Positions 1 to 9,594 of a stretch of 64,000 nt of DNA are shown here, piece after piece. The number at the start of each line of letters is the position of its first letter. Position 1 is the first letter of the stretch. Made by a program: the position numbers and the translations under genes. This stretch comes from Mycolicibacterium xanthum (lineage in GTDB: Bacteria > Actinomycetota > Actinomycetes > Mycobacteriales > Mycobacteriaceae), in assembly GCF_019710635.1 (NCBI RefSeq), contig NZ_JAIFZS010000029.1, forward strand, positions 83,707 to 147,706, read 5' to 3'. Under the pieces are notes generated by a model that worked only from the letters and a program-made list of their open reading frames with translations, was not told where the DNA came from and did no database searches.

Positions 1-29
1 GTCGGCGGGGTGGTCCATCCGCCGCTCAC
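1..29 (-). CDS. 5' end of a downstream conservon gene, probably DUF742 protein (partial)
   Basis: Only about nine codons are inside the window. A GTG at 29 overlaps the TGA of the roadblock gene (GTGA), the arrangement typical of translationally coupled conservon genes; an ATG at 18 in another frame is an alternative start. In mycobacteria and Streptomyces the gene after kinase and roadblock protein is a DUF742 protein, followed by a small GTPase. The identity is inferred from this order only; the visible residues are too few to show a domain. Confidence 0.35.
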
Positions 30-424
30 GAGTGCTGCGGGGTACGGCGCGTGGCCTGGACGACGGCTCCCACGCGTTCCACCAGGATCGCCATCTCGTA
101 GCCGATCTGACCGATGTCGCAGTTGCGGGTGGCCAGGGTGGCGAGGTTGGACCCGTCGCCGATACGCATCAGCAGCAGGTAACCGTTCTCCATCTCCACC
201 ACCGACTGCAGCACGTATCCGCCCTCGAACAGTTGCGCCGCACCCGTGGCGAGGCTGGCCAGCCCGGAGGTGACCGCGGCGAGCTGATCGGCGCGCTCCC
301 CTGGCATGTGCTCGCTGGCCGCCATCAGCAGACCATCGGCGGACACCAGGACCGCGTGGGACACCCCGGAAACCTCGCGAGCGAACCTGGACACCAGCCA
401 GTCGAGCGAATCCCGCTCCGTCAT
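26..424 (-). CDS. Roadblock/LC7 (MglB-like) domain protein, Rv3364c-like
   Basis: A 132-residue cytoplasmic protein that is essentially one roadblock/LC7 domain. It opens with a conserved [13 protein letters not shown] segment, then [14 protein letters not shown], and ends in a helix rich in Val and Glu. Members of this family act as partners or regulators of small Ras-like GTPases encoded in the same four-gene conservon. The ATG at 424 overlaps the stop of the histidine kinase (ATGA), so the two are translationally coupled, and the next gene starts inside this gene's stop. The longer open frame upstream of 424 lies inside the kinase and is not used. The family assignment is firm; the biological signal of the operon is unknown. 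Confidence 0.9.
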   Translation of the reverse strand: MTERDSLDWLVSRFAREVSGVSHAVLVSADGLLMAASEHMPGERADQLAAVTSGLASLATGAAQLFEGGYVLQSVVEMENGYLLLMRIGDGSNLATLATRNCDIGQIGYEMAILVERVGAVVQATRRTPQHS

Positions 425-2940
425 TCGGCGTCGGCACCTCCGGTTTCGTGAGCCCTCGCCCGGGCGGCGTGCACGCCGCCGAAATGCCGGCCGATGCTGG
501 ACCGCACCGCTTCGGGATCCCGTGCCGGCATCCCATGGGCGCCGGGGCCGGGCTCGACGGCCGATGGTACGCGCCGCTCGCCACCGCCGGCCCCGGCTGC
601 GAGGTCCTCCGCGTGCCCGGGCACCAGCCGCGCCCCCGGCTGGCGCACCGGCAGTCCCTCGGCGGTGTGATCGAGCACCGGCGCACTCTCGGCCGCCTCG
701 GCGGCCGACCAGCCGTGATCCCACACCGACTGCCAGTCCAGGTCGGTGCTCCGGGACAACTCGTGGGGATCGACCAGCCATTCGGAGAGCATCTTCTGGT
801 AGATCGCGTCGTCCGGGTCGGCGGAGTCTGCCCGGGCATGCCGGGCGTTGCCCGGCAATTCGGGACCCGCAACGGGCTCGGCCCTGGGGGCGAAGAATGC
901 GGCGACGCCGGAACCCGCCGGCGATTCCGGAGATTCGACGGGCTGGGCCGGCTCACCCATACCGCTGGCGCCCGGCCGCCGCTGCGGGAGCAGCTCACCG
1001 ACCGGCGACGGTGCCATTCGTCCGGCGGGCGGCGGGGTCGACGGCGGTGTGGCGGCGGGCGCCGGTACCGGCGCCGCGGCCTGCGGGCCCGCCCCGCCCG
1101 GGGTGCTGACGAGCAGACCCGCGGGCAGGTACACCCCGGCGGTGATTCCCGAGCCGGGTTGGTCGGCGACGGTGGCGCGCATCCGCACCACCAGCCCGTG
1201 CTGGGCGGCCAGCCGGCCCACCACGAACAACCCCATGTGCCGCGCGGTGTAGGCGTTGACCTCGCCGCCGGACTGCAGGCGGGTGTTGGCCACCCGCAGG
1301 TCGGACTCGGTCATGCCGAGACCGGTGTCGGCGACCTCGAGCACCAGGCCGCCGTTGCCGGTGTGCACCGCCGACACCCGCACCTCCGATGTCGGCGGCG
1401 AGAACTGCAGCGCGTTGTCCAACAACTCGGCCAGCAGGTGCACCACGTCGCCGGCGACCGCGCCGGCGACGGCGCTGCCGGGCAGGTCGACAGCAACGAC
1501 GCGGGTGTAGTCCTCCACCTCGGAGGCCGCGGCGTTGACGAGCGCGCTCGACGGCACCGGCCCGGCCTGCTGGCGCGGGATGCGCGCGCCGGCCAGCACG
1601 AGCAGGTTCGAACCGTTGCGGCGCATCCGGGCGGCGAGGTGATCGAGACGGAACAGGCTCTCCAGCCGGTCGGGATCCTCTTCGTTGCGCTCCAGCCTGT
1701 CGATCAACGACAGCTGCTGGTCCACCAGCGACCGGTTGCGCCGTGACAACGTCTCGAACATGTCGGTGACCTGCAACTGCAGCTGCGCCTGTTCACCGGC
1801 GAGCAGCACGGCCCGCTCGTGCAGTTCGTCGACGGCGTGCGCGACCTGCCCGACCTCCTCGGAGGTGTACACCGGAACCGGCTGCACCGGGACGATCGTG
1901 CCGTCGGTACGGACATGCTCGACTTCGCGGGCCAGGTCCTCGTGGGCGACCTTGAGCGCGCTGTCACGCAGCGTGCGCAGCGGCCGGACCAGCGTGCGGG
2001 CGACCAGCGTGACGAGCAGCAGCGCGATGACGATCGCGGCGACGACGAGGGCTGCGTCGCGCAGCGCGGTGAAGCGGGCATCCCCGGCCTGCTGGTCGAC
2101 GGTCGCCGGGATCGAGTGGGCGGTCCGGGCGATCACGTCGTCGGCGATCTCCCGGGTGATCTGCTGAGACGCCAGCAGGTCGGGGTTGCCGACCAGCACC
2201 GATGCCGGGTCGGACAGCACCGACAGGCGTTTGACCATCTGCGAGCGCAGCGTGGCGGCCGGATCGGTGGCGCCGCCGAGGAAAGCGCCGATCGCCGACA
2301 CCGTCTGCGGTTCGGTGCCCGCGAGCGTGACCATCGACGAACGCAGCACCGGTTCGGGGAGTTCGCCGCCCCGATTGACGAGCATCTGCTGCATCGCCAT
2401 CTGGCCGCGTGCGCCGACCGCACGCGACAGCGCTTCACCCTGTTCCCGGACGGCCTGATCGTCGGTGCCGACCAGGCCGGTGATCGCGGTCTCGGCGGTG
2501 ATCAGCAACGGCGCATACGTCATCACCCGGCCGCGCAGGTCGATCGTGTCGGCCGTGATCTTGTCGATCAGGTCCTGCCCGTAGTCAAGCAAAGTATTGG
2601 TGGCCAGCCTGGTGCTGTCGTCCACATCGGTGTCGGCAAGCCGCTGTTCCAGCACCGATCGGCTGGACCCGAGCGCCGTCAACGCGCTCCGAGCGTCGCC
2701 GCCTTCGGTGGTGGTGACCATCGCGTCCTCGAGCGCGCCCATGTAATCGGCGACCGCCGGCACCATCTGGGCGCGCTCGGCAGCCTGCCGCAGATCCGCA
2801 GCCTCGGTGGCGCTGCTGTAAATCCGCAGCCCACCGAACACACAGGCCAGCACGAGCGGGACCGCGACGATCGCAAGGACTTTCAGGCGCACCGGCCAGT
2901 TGGACAGCGCCAGGCGCGCAGGCCGTTTGTTGTGCTTCAT
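421..2940 (-). CDS. Conservon membrane sensor histidine kinase, Rv3365c-like
   Basis: The protein has 839 residues from the ATG at 2940. A basic N-terminus is followed by a membrane segment around residues 19-40, then an extracytoplasmic nitrate/nitrite-sensor-like helical region to about 330, a second membrane segment ([16 protein letters not shown]), HAMP, and a dimerisation helix with the family motif [20 protein letters not shown] instead of a classical H-box. The ATPase domain shows an N-box ([11 protein letters not shown]) and a G-box (ADTGLGM). A Pro-rich tail ends in a conserved acidic/Trp segment. It heads the conservon: its stop overlaps the roadblock start. The open frame continues 160 codons upstream, but that part is compositionally unlike the protein and the start at 2940 gives a proper membrane anchor. 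A GTPase-linked sensor role is inferred from the family. Confidence 0.88.
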   Translation of the reverse strand: MKHNKRPARLALSNWPVRLKVLAIVAVPLVLACVFGGLRIYSSATEAADLRQAAERAQMVPAVADYMGALEDAMVTTTEGGDARSALTALGSSRSVLEQRLADTDVDDSTRLATNTLLDYGQDLIDKITADTIDLRGRVMTYAPLLITAETAITGLVGTDDQAVREQGEALSRAVGARGQMAMQQMLVNRGGELPEPVLRSSMVTLAGTEPQTVSAIGAFLGGATDPAATLRSQMVKRLSVLSDPASVLVGNPDLLASQQITREIADDVIARTAHSIPATVDQQAGDARFTALRDAALVVAAIVIALLLVTLVARTLVRPLRTLRDSALKVAHEDLAREVEHVRTDGTIVPVQPVPVYTSEEVGQVAHAVDELHERAVLLAGEQAQLQLQVTDMFETLSRRNRSLVDQQLSLIDRLERNEEDPDRLESLFRLDHLAARMRRNGSNLLVLAGARIPRQQAGPVPSSALVNAAASEVEDYTRVVAVDLPGSAVAGAVAGDVVHLLAELLDNALQFSPPTSEVRVSAVHTGNGGLVLEVADTGLGMTESDLRVANTRLQSGGEVNAYTARHMGLFVVGRLAAQHGLVVRMRATVADQPGSGITAGVYLPAGLLVSTPGGAGPQAAAPVPAPAATPPSTPPPAGRMAPSPVGELLPQRRPGASGMGEPAQPVESPESPAGSGVAAFFAPRAEPVAGPELPGNARHARADSADPDDAIYQKMLSEWLVDPHELSRSTDLDWQSVWDHGWSAAEAAESAPVLDHTAEGLPVRQPGARLVPGHAEDLAAGAGGGERRVPSAVEPGPGAHGMPARDPEAVRSSIGRHFGGVHAARARAHETGGADAE

Positions 2941-3302
2941 CGGCTGTTTCCCCGGTCGGCGCAGCGCGCACGGGCGGTTGATCGGGCGTCGTTCATTGAG
3001 CTTTCCTGCTGATGGCGCCTCCACTGCGGCGGGCATGCGTGCCTGGCAATTGGACGAGTATGCCAGTCCCATCACCCGGTTTCCACAGGTCACACCGAAC
3101 GGTGTGGGCCCGCGAACCCGCCAACCGGCCGGCGTCGACAACGCCGGCAAACACTGTCGCGAAGGCGACCGGGGGCGGCGACCGGGGGCCGGAATCATGC
3201 TGGACACGGCATGGGAGCGGGTGCCGCACGTTGCGACGGCCGCGGTCGGCGTGGCGCGCATCATGGGGACGCGGCTGACCGCCGGCCGGGCCTGACGCAC
3301 GA
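2941..3302. other. Non-coding stretch upstream of the kinase
   Basis: This 360-bp stretch separates the divergent kinase operon from decayed coding sequence on the right. Open frames exist on both strands, but none has a convincing ribosome-binding site or recognisable protein. It presumably carries the conservon promoter; I could not pick out a convincing -10/-35 pair. Confidence 0.4.
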
Positions 3303-3535
3303 CGGCAACTGGCCCGGGAGGCCCGCCGGCAACAGCGGCTGGAGAACGCCTACGTCGACCTGCTAGACGTCGCCGAGAGGGTCGGGCACTGGGCGCAGAT
3401 GTCCCGGCCGGCGGCGACACCGAGGCGCGCGCGAAGTTTGCCGAGCTGCGGCCCCAGGAGCAGACCGCGCGCGAGGCGATGGGCGATCAGGTCGCCGTGG
3501 AGCTCGGGCACCGTTCGCGGGGCGCACCGGCCTGA
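3303..3535 (+). pseudogene. Frameshifted remnant of a small hypothetical gene
   Basis: From 3303 one frame reads a charged helical segment (RQLAREARRQQRLENAYVDL) that looks like genuine protein. Near 3395 the coding-like reading moves to another frame (TEARAKFAELRPQEQTA) and stops at the TGA at 3533-3535. No start codon with a ribosome-binding site precedes it. The best explanation is a decayed 3' part of a gene with a frameshift. I do not recognise the family; the coding appearance rests on composition only. Confidence 0.35.
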
Positions 3536-3653
3536 ATGGGCTGGCGGCAGGCCGCCCCGGCGGGTGCTGATCGTTGCCACGGCAGACTGGCACAGCGCAC
3601 GGGATTCGGCAGAATGGGCTTTTCGTTCCCACATCCCATTTGAGGCGGATGCA

Positions 3654-4118
3654 TTGTTTCGGGTGCTGTTTTACTCACCGCGGATAGCGCCGAACACCGG
3701 CAATGCGATCCGCATGGTCGCCGGCTCGGGGTGCGAGCTGCACCTGGTCGAGCCGCTCGGCTTCGACCTGTCCGAACCCAAGCTGCGTCGCGCCGGGCTG
3801 GACTATCACGACCTGGCGTCGGTGACGGTGCACCCGGACCTGGCCGCCGCCTGGGCGACGGTGCTGCCGGCACGGGTCTTCGCCTTCACCGCGCACGCCA
3901 CAGCGTCGTTCGCCGACATCGCCTACCGGCCCGGCGATGTGCTGATGTTCGGCCCGGAACCCACCGGGTTGGACGAACGAACGCTGGCCGATCCGAACAT
4001 CACCGCTCAGGTGCGCATCCCGATGCTCAGTGGACGGCGTTCGCTGAACCTGTCCAACGCCGCCGCCGTCGCGGTCTACGAGGCCTGGCGCCAGCAGGGC
4101 TTCTCCGGCGCGCAGTGA
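3654..4118 (+). CDS. trmL: tRNA (cytidine/uridine-2'-O)-methyltransferase TrmL-like (SpoU family)
   Basis: A 154-residue SPOUT-class methyltransferase, the same length as the M. tuberculosis SpoU protein. It modifies the ribose of the wobble base (position 34) of tRNA-Leu in characterised homologues. Visible motifs are the N-terminal NTGNAIRM SAM/tRNA motif, the knot signature VLMFGPEPTGLD and the closing motif RSLNLSNAAAVAVYEAWRQ. The start is a TTG at 3654 (reading LFRVLFYSPRI); a GAGG at 3642-3645 gives 8-nt spacing. The open frame upstream is not conserved in character. It converges on the nitroreductase gene with only 13 bp between stops. Confidence 0.9.
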   Translation: MFRVLFYSPRIAPNTGNAIRMVAGSGCELHLVEPLGFDLSEPKLRRAGLDYHDLASVTVHPDLAAAWATVLPARVFAFTAHATASFADIAYRPGDVLMFGPEPTGLDERTLADPNITAQVRIPMLSGRRSLNLSNAAAVAVYEAWRQQGFSGAQ

Positions 4119-4131
4119 GCCGCCGTCTCGA

Positions 4132-4782
4132 TCACCAGCGGTCCCAGTGCGTCAACTGCTCGGCGGGCAACCGCTTGGCCGGCCGGAAGTCGGTGCCCCT
4201 GGTGTAGGCGATCGGGAACAGACCGGCCTGGCTGTAGTCGTCGTAGGGAATGCCGAGCAACTCGGCCGCGCGCTGCTCACCGTCGCCGAGCAGGTGCAGC
4301 GTCGTCCACGCCGAGCCGAGGCCACGCGATCGCAAAGCCAGCATGAAACTCCACGCGGCCGGCAGCAGCGACCCCCAGAATCCCGCGCTCTTACCGGACG
4401 GGGTGTCGTCGGGCTTGCCCTGCAGGCACGGGATCAGCATCACCGGAACCTCGTGGAGGTGCTCGTTGAGGTACATCGCGGAGTCGGTCACCCGCGGGCG
4501 CTGGTCGTCCCGGATGTCGCCGGTGGTGGGCTTGGGCGCCGCCAGATAGGGGGTGGCGTTCCTCCGGTAGATGTCGGCGAGGGCCTTCTTCTCGTCCGGG
4601 TCCTCGACGAACACCCACTGCCAGCCCTGGTTGTTGGATCCGGTGGGTGCCTGCAGTGCTATCTCGAGGCATTCCATCAGCACCTCGCGCGGCACGGGCC
4701 GGTCCAGATCCAGCCGCTTGCGCACCGACCGGGTGGTCGTGAGGACGTCGTCGGCGGACAGGTTCAGCGTCGAGGAGGCCAT
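4132..4782 (-). CDS. Nitroreductase family protein, Rv3368c-like
   Basis: A 216-residue FMN-dependent nitroreductase-fold oxidoreductase. The N-terminal motif TTRSVRKRLD contains the FMN-phosphate arginines, followed by ALQAPTGSNNQGWQW, and the C-terminal part has the usual LGSAWTTLHLLGDGE and final Arg/Lys region. Proteins of this type reduce nitro-aromatics, quinones or flavin-like substrates with NAD(P)H; the physiological substrate here is not evident. The position next to trmL and dnaE2 matches the order in M. tuberculosis. Confidence 0.88.
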   Translation of the reverse strand: MASSTLNLSADDVLTTTRSVRKRLDLDRPVPREVLMECLEIALQAPTGSNNQGWQWVFVEDPDEKKALADIYRRNATPYLAAPKPTTGDIRDDQRPRVTDSAMYLNEHLHEVPVMLIPCLQGKPDDTPSGKSAGFWGSLLPAAWSFMLALRSRGLGSAWTTLHLLGDGEQRAAELLGIPYDDYSQAGLFPIAYTRGTDFRPAKRLPAEQLTHWDRW

Positions 4783-4907
4783 CCCGTCAAACTACCGTCG
4801 CGGTCGCGGGCGGTGAGCGTGCGCAAATGCACGCGACACTCCGCGCGGAGGTGTACAGACACGCTCGCTCGCGGACGGGAGATGCCCCCGGCTCGCTCGC
4901 GAGGCGG

Positions 4908-7900
4908 TCAGCGGAAGTCGCGGGACTTCGAGGGCACCCGCATGCTCAGCGGACCCATCCGGTCGGCGATCACCGTCACCGCTCCGGTCGCGTTCTGCAC
5001 GATGCCCCGGATCACCAGCGCCGGGGCCGTCTGCGCCAGCCGGCGGTGCCGCGACCACACCCCCGGCGAGCACAGCACGTTGACCATCCCGGTCTCGTCT
5101 TCGAGGTTCATGAAGGTCACCCCCTGCGCCGTGGCGGGCCGCTGCCGGTGGGTGACCGCCCCCGCCACCAGGACCCGGGTGCCGTCGGGCAGGCTCAACA
5201 ACCGGTCGGCGGGAACCACCCCCAGCGCATCGAGGTCCTCGCGCAGGAACTGGGTCGGGTAGCTGTCCGGCGAGATGCCGGTCGCCCACACATCGGCGGC
5301 CGCCAGCTCCAGCTCGGTCATGCCGGGCAGCGACGGGACATGCGAGGCCGATCCGACCCCCGGCAACCGGTCCGGCCGCTCGGCCGCCGCCGCACCTGCG
5401 GCCCACAGTCCTTCCCGCCGCTCGATGCCGAAACAGCCCAGCGCCCCGGCGGTGGCCAGCGCCTCGGTCTGCGGCACCGACAGCTGCACCCGCCCGGTCA
5501 GATCCAGCAGGGAATCGAAGGGCCCGTGGGCCTTCCGCTCCTCGACCAGACGCCCGGCCAGCTCGTCGCCGATGTGGCGGACGCTGCCGAGTCCCAGCCG
5601 CACCTGCAGACCGTGGTCCTCCAGCGTGGCGTAGGACAGGCTGGCATTGACATCCGGGCCCCGCACAACGACGCCGTGCCTGCGCGCATCGGCGACCAGC
5701 GACTGCGGCGAGTAGAAACCCATCGGCTGCGCCCGCAACAGCGCGGCGCAGAACGCCGCGGGGTGGTGCAGCTTGAACCACGACGAATAGAACACCAACG
5801 ATGCGAACGACAACGAATGACTCTCCGGGAAACCGAAATTGGCGAACGCCTCCAACTTCTCGTAGATCCGTTCGGCCACCTCGCCGGTGACGCCGTGCAG
5901 TTCGCGCATCCCCTCGAAGAACCGTCCACGCAGCCTGCGCATCCTCTCCGTGGACCGTTTCGACCCCATCGCACGGCGCAACTGGTCGGCCTCGGCGGCG
6001 GAGAACCCGGCGCAGTCGACCGCCAGTTGCATGAGCTGTTCCTGGAAAAGCGGAACTCCCAATGTCTTTCGCAGTGCCGCCACCATCGACGGGTGATCGT
6101 AGGTGACCGCCTCCTGGCCGTTGCGGCGCTTGATGTACGGGTGCACCGAGCCACCCTGGATCGGCCCGGGCCGGATCAGCGCGACCTCGACCACCAGGTC
6201 GTAGAACACCCGCGGCTTCAGCCTGGGCAGCGTGGCCATCTGGGCCCGCGACTCGACCTGGAAGACCCCGACGGAGTCGGCGCGCTGCAGCATCTCGTAC
6301 ACGGCGGGCTCGGACAGATCGAGCCTGGCCAGGTCCACGTGGATGCCCTTGTGCTCGGCGACCAGATCGATGGCGTAGTGCAGCGCCGAGAGCATCCCCA
6401 GCCCCAGCATGTCGAACTTCACCAAACCGATTGCCGCGCAGTCGTCCTTGTCCCACTGCAGCACGCTGCGGTTCTCCATCCGCGCCCATTCGACCGGGCA
6501 TACGTCGGCGATCGGGCGGTCGCAGATCACCATGCCTCCGGAGTGGATGCCCATGTGCCTGGGCAGGTCGGCGATCTGCATGGCCAGATCCACCACCTGA
6601 TCGGGGATACCCTCGAGATCGGGCGAGTCGGCCAGACCGTTCCACCGGCTGATCTGCTTGCTCCAGGCATCCTGCTGCCCCTGGGAGAACCCCAGGGCCC
6701 GGGCCATGTCGCGCACCGAGCTGCGCCCGCGGTAGGTGATCACGTTGGCCACCTGCGCGGCGTACTCGCGGCCGTAGCGTTGGTAGACGTACTGGATCGC
6801 CTGCTCCCGCAGGTCCGATTCGATATCGACGTCGATGTCGGGCGGGCCGTCCCGCGCAGGCGAGAGGAACCGTTCGAACAGCAGCTCGTTGGCCACCGGG
6901 TCGACGTTGGTGACCTTCAGCGCGTAGCAGACCGCGGAGTTGGCCGCCGAGCCCCGGCCCTGGGCCAGGATGTCGTTGAGCCGGCAGAACCGGGTGATGT
7001 CGTGTACCACCAGGAAATAACCCGGGAACCCCAACTCCTCGATGATCGCCAGCTCGTGCTCGATCTGGGCATACGCCTGCGGTGCCCGATCCGGCGGGCC
7101 GTAACGCTCCCTGGCGCCGTCGGCGACCAGGTGCCGGAGCCAGCTGATCTCGGTGTGCCCGTCGGGCACCTCGAACGGCGGTAACCGTGGCGCGATGAGC
7201 GCCAGACCGAAAGCGCACTGTTCACCGAGTTCGGCCGCCGCGCTCACCGCCTCGGGGTGCGCCGAGAAGACCCGCGCCATCTCCTCACCCGATCGCAGAT
7301 GTGAACCACCCAGCGGCGCAAGGTAACCCGCAGCGTCATCGATCGAGTTCCTGGCCCGGATCGCCCCCATCGCCATCGCCAGCCGCCCCCGGGCCGGTGC
7401 GGCGAAGTGGGCGGCGGTGGTGGCGACGACGTCCAGCCCGAACCGGGCCGCCAGTGCGGCCAGCGCGGCGTTGCGTTCGTCGTCGAGCGGATGACCGTGG
7501 TCGGTGAGCTCCACGCTGACCCGGTCGCGGCCGAACCGCTCCACCAGATCGGCCAGCGCCGCCGCGGCCGCATCCGGCCCGCCGGAGGAAAGAGCCTGAC
7601 GGACATGGCCTTTGCGGCAGCCGGTGAGGATGTGCCAGTGTCCGCCCGCAGCTTCCGTCAAGGCGTCGTAGTCGTAGCGCAGCACGCCCTTCTCGCCACC
7701 GGCCAGATGGGCGGCGGCCAGCTGCCGGGACAACCGACGATAGCCCTCCGGCCCGCGGGCGAGCACCAGCAGATGCGGCCCGGGCGGGTCTGGTTGGTCG
7801 GTGCGGCTGCCGCCGCCCAGCGACAACTCGGCGCCGAACACCGTGGCCATGTCGAGTTCCCTGGCCGCCTCGGCGAACCGCACCACCCCGTAGAGCCCGT

Positions 7901-8252
7901 CGTGATCGGTCAGCGCGATGGCCCGCAGCCCCAGCCGGGCAGCCTCCTCCACGAGTTCCTCCGGGGTGCTCGCCCCGTCGAGAAAGCTGTAGGCCGAGTG
8001 AGCGTGCAGTTCGGCGTAGGGCGTCGATTCGGCGGCCGGCGCCGGCCGGTCGAGGTCCGGGGGCCGGTACCGTCCCCGCTCGCGCGACCAGGCCGGGCTG
8101 TCCCCGCCGTCGCCCGGGTGCTCGGCGGGCCGACCCGACCTGCCATCGTCGGCGGGCCGACCCAACCTGCCATCGTCGGCGGGCCGACGCAACCTGCCAT
8201 TGAGGACGCGCTCCATCTCCGACCAGCTCGGCGGACCGTTGTGCCAACCCAC
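4908..8252 (-). CDS. dnaE2: Error-prone DNA polymerase DnaE2 (C-family)
   Basis: At 1114 residues this is the SOS-inducible C-family polymerase alpha-subunit paralogue that acts with ImuA' and ImuB in damage-induced mutagenesis. An N-terminal PHP domain begins at AELHAHSAYSFLDGAS; the palm carries the catalytic acidic motif PDIDVDIESD; a helix-hairpin-helix region and a C-terminal OB fold with LVAGAVTHRQRPATAQGV follow. The GTG start at 8252 is supported by the conserved GWHNGPPSW N-terminus and a LexA box 12 bp upstream. Residues 17-43 contain an in-frame 9-residue repeat (encoded by a 27-bp minisatellite) in the linker before the PHP domain, an oddity of this strain or species. A long open frame on the opposite strand is a shadow. 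Confidence 0.97.
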   Translation of the reverse strand: MGWHNGPPSWSEMERVLNGRLRRPADDGRLGRPADDGRSGRPAEHPGDGGDSPAWSRERGRYRPPDLDRPAPAAESTPYAELHAHSAYSFLDGASTPEELVEEAARLGLRAIALTDHDGLYGVVRFAEAARELDMATVFGAELSLGGGSRTDQPDPPGPHLLVLARGPEGYRRLSRQLAAAHLAGGEKGVLRYDYDALTEAAGGHWHILTGCRKGHVRQALSSGGPDAAAAALADLVERFGRDRVSVELTDHGHPLDDERNAALAALAARFGLDVVATTAAHFAAPARGRLAMAMGAIRARNSIDDAAGYLAPLGGSHLRSGEEMARVFSAHPEAVSAAAELGEQCAFGLALIAPRLPPFEVPDGHTEISWLRHLVADGARERYGPPDRAPQAYAQIEHELAIIEELGFPGYFLVVHDITRFCRLNDILAQGRGSAANSAVCYALKVTNVDPVANELLFERFLSPARDGPPDIDVDIESDLREQAIQYVYQRYGREYAAQVANVITYRGRSSVRDMARALGFSQGQQDAWSKQISRWNGLADSPDLEGIPDQVVDLAMQIADLPRHMGIHSGGMVICDRPIADVCPVEWARMENRSVLQWDKDDCAAIGLVKFDMLGLGMLSALHYAIDLVAEHKGIHVDLARLDLSEPAVYEMLQRADSVGVFQVESRAQMATLPRLKPRVFYDLVVEVALIRPGPIQGGSVHPYIKRRNGQEAVTYDHPSMVAALRKTLGVPLFQEQLMQLAVDCAGFSAAEADQLRRAMGSKRSTERMRRLRGRFFEGMRELHGVTGEVAERIYEKLEAFANFGFPESHSLSFASLVFYSSWFKLHHPAAFCAALLRAQPMGFYSPQSLVADARRHGVVVRGPDVNASLSYATLEDHGLQVRLGLGSVRHIGDELAGRLVEERKAHGPFDSLLDLTGRVQLSVPQTEALATAGALGCFGIERREGLWAAGAAAAERPDRLPGVGSASHVPSLPGMTELELAAADVWATGISPDSYPTQFLREDLDALGVVPADRLLSLPDGTRVLVAGAVTHRQRPATAQGVTFMNLEDETGMVNVLCSPGVWSRHRRLAQTAPALVIRGIVQNATGAVTVIADRMGPLSMRVPSKSRDFR
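8124..8204. repeat. 27-bp minisatellite (3 copies) inside dnaE2
   Basis: Three head-to-tail 27-bp units at 8124-8150, 8151-8177 and 8178-8204 differ at a few bases only. Because 27 is a multiple of three the array stays in frame and encodes a nine-residue repeat of the type RPADDGRLG near the DnaE2 N-terminus. Its core (ATCGTCGGCGGGCCG) also occurs in the 23-bp array next to guaA. Confidence 0.9.
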
Positions 8253-8264
8253 CTCGAGAGTCTA

Positions 8265-8280
8265 TCGAACAAATGTTCGA
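8265..8280. promoter_or_regulatory. LexA (SOS) box of dnaE2
   Basis: A perfect 16-bp palindrome TCGAACAAATGTTCGA matches the mycobacterial SOS box TCGAAC-N4-GTTCGA at all defined positions. It lies 12 bp upstream of the dnaE2 GTG, so LexA binding would block transcription initiation until DNA damage. Confidence 0.95.
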
Positions 8281-8313
8281 TCGACCAGATCGGGCGCAGC
8301 CGCTCAGGCGGTC

Positions 8314-9477
8314 CTATCCGGTGTCCGGCCAGCGGTCGCCGGGGCCGCCCACGGCGTCGCCGTCCTCGCCCAGCGTCGGGCGAAGGACATAGCGGACCTG
8401 GTTGCCCCCGGCCATCTTGGCCTGCTCGATCGCGGTGGTGGCGATGGCGATCAACTCGTCGACCACCTCGTCGGGCGGCTCCGCCGCCAGCGGCGGCAAC
8501 GGGGTGCAGACCACGCCGATGCTGGCGGTGAGCCGTTGCGGGGTCGTCGAGATCGAACCCCGGATGCGTTCCACCAGCGGTGAGGCATCCGCGGTGGTGA
8601 ACGTGTCAGCGATCAGGAAGTCGTCGTCGGCGGCGTGGGCGACGATTGCGTTGTGCCGCACGGTTTCGCGCAGCGCCTGGCTCACCGTCACCCGGGCCCG
8701 GTGCCCACCGCGCGCACCGGAGAGCCCGAGCACCAACGAGAAGCTGTCGATGTTCACCGCGATCACGACCAGATACTGATCGGCACTGCGGCTGCGCGAG
8801 GCCAGCAGCGTGGCGACCCCGCGATAGAACGCGTCGCGATGCAGCAGGCCGGTGATCTGCTCGATGTCGCCGCGATGGGTGTCCGGCCCGGCCAGCCTGA
8901 CCGCTGCCCGGCAGGCAAACGCGATGAACAGGTTGAGCACCACCACCACGCCCACCGCGCTCACCGCCAGTGCCGGATCGGTCGGTGCCAACCGCACGAA
9001 CAGCACCGCCAACACCGCGACCGCCACCGTCCAGACGAACGCCAGCAGCTTCGGGGTGTGGAAGCACAGGACGTATGCGGTCACCATCACATAGGTAGAC
9101 ATGCCCAGGAATCCGGTGACCGGACTGGACACCATCAGCGAAGACACCCCGATGCCGAGCGAACCGGCGAACACACAGAACAGAGACTGCGCCCGCGAGG
9201 GCCAGTACCGCCGCAACCACAGCATCGCCATCCCCAGGCAGCACACCCCGACCGTGACGGCGACGATCCGCGCGACGGTGTCGTGCGGACCGAGGCGACT
9301 GGCCAACAGCGTCACCGGGATCAAACCGAGAGCCACGATGCACGCCGCCACCAGCCGACAGGTGGCCGGTTGCAGGCCCCGGGCGGACAGCAACGCAGTA
9401 AACCAGTAGTACCGGTCGGGGCACCACAACCCTGCGCCGACCGGCCTGGCGGGCGATCGCCGCGAACCATCAAACAT
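8314..9477 (-). CDS. Membrane protein with degenerate GGDEF domain
   Basis: A 387-residue protein from the ATG at 9477; a start at 9561 would add 28 residues. The first 220 residues hold about six to seven hydrophobic helices. The C-terminal part has the fold of a diguanylate cyclase: GLLHRDAFYRGV, then VIAVNIDSFSLVLG, and an ending LTASIGV-EQAKMAGGNQVR typical of GGDEF domains. Where the catalytic GG[D/E]EF would be, the sequence reads HAADDDFLIA, so cyclase activity is doubtful and a sensory or c-di-GMP-related regulatory role is more likely. It lies alone, pointing away from dnaE2's promoter. Confidence 0.75.
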   Translation of the reverse strand: MFDGSRRSPARPVGAGLWCPDRYYWFTALLSARGLQPATCRLVAACIVALGLIPVTLLASRLGPHDTVARIVAVTVGVCCLGMAMLWLRRYWPSRAQSLFCVFAGSLGIGVSSLMVSSPVTGFLGMSTYVMVTAYVLCFHTPKLLAFVWTVAVAVLAVLFVRLAPTDPALAVSAVGVVVVLNLFIAFACRAAVRLAGPDTHRGDIEQITGLLHRDAFYRGVATLLASRSRSADQYLVVIAVNIDSFSLVLGLSGARGGHRARVTVSQALRETVRHNAIVAHAADDDFLIADTFTTADASPLVERIRGSISTTPQRLTASIGVVCTPLPPLAAEPPDEVVDELIAIATTAIEQAKMAGGNQVRYVLRPTLGEDGDAVGGPGDRWPDTG

Positions 9478-9594
9478 CCGCGCACCTCTGGCGTGAGCAA
9501 ATCCGGACCAGATCAAACCTCCCCGCCAGCCGAAGGCTACCAGCGCAGCAAACAATTTCACAGGGGCGGGAACCAGCCGGGGAAGAGCGGGCGG

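Noticed and set aside
2941..3420. N-terminal extension of the conservon kinase to 3420
   Set aside because: The extra 160 residues are low-complexity and precede the natural membrane anchor; a start at 2940 fits the family.
4827..7184. Long plus-strand open frame of 785 codons
   Set aside because: It is antisense to dnaE2, whose motifs and SOS box are clear. Its composition is that of a high-GC shadow frame.
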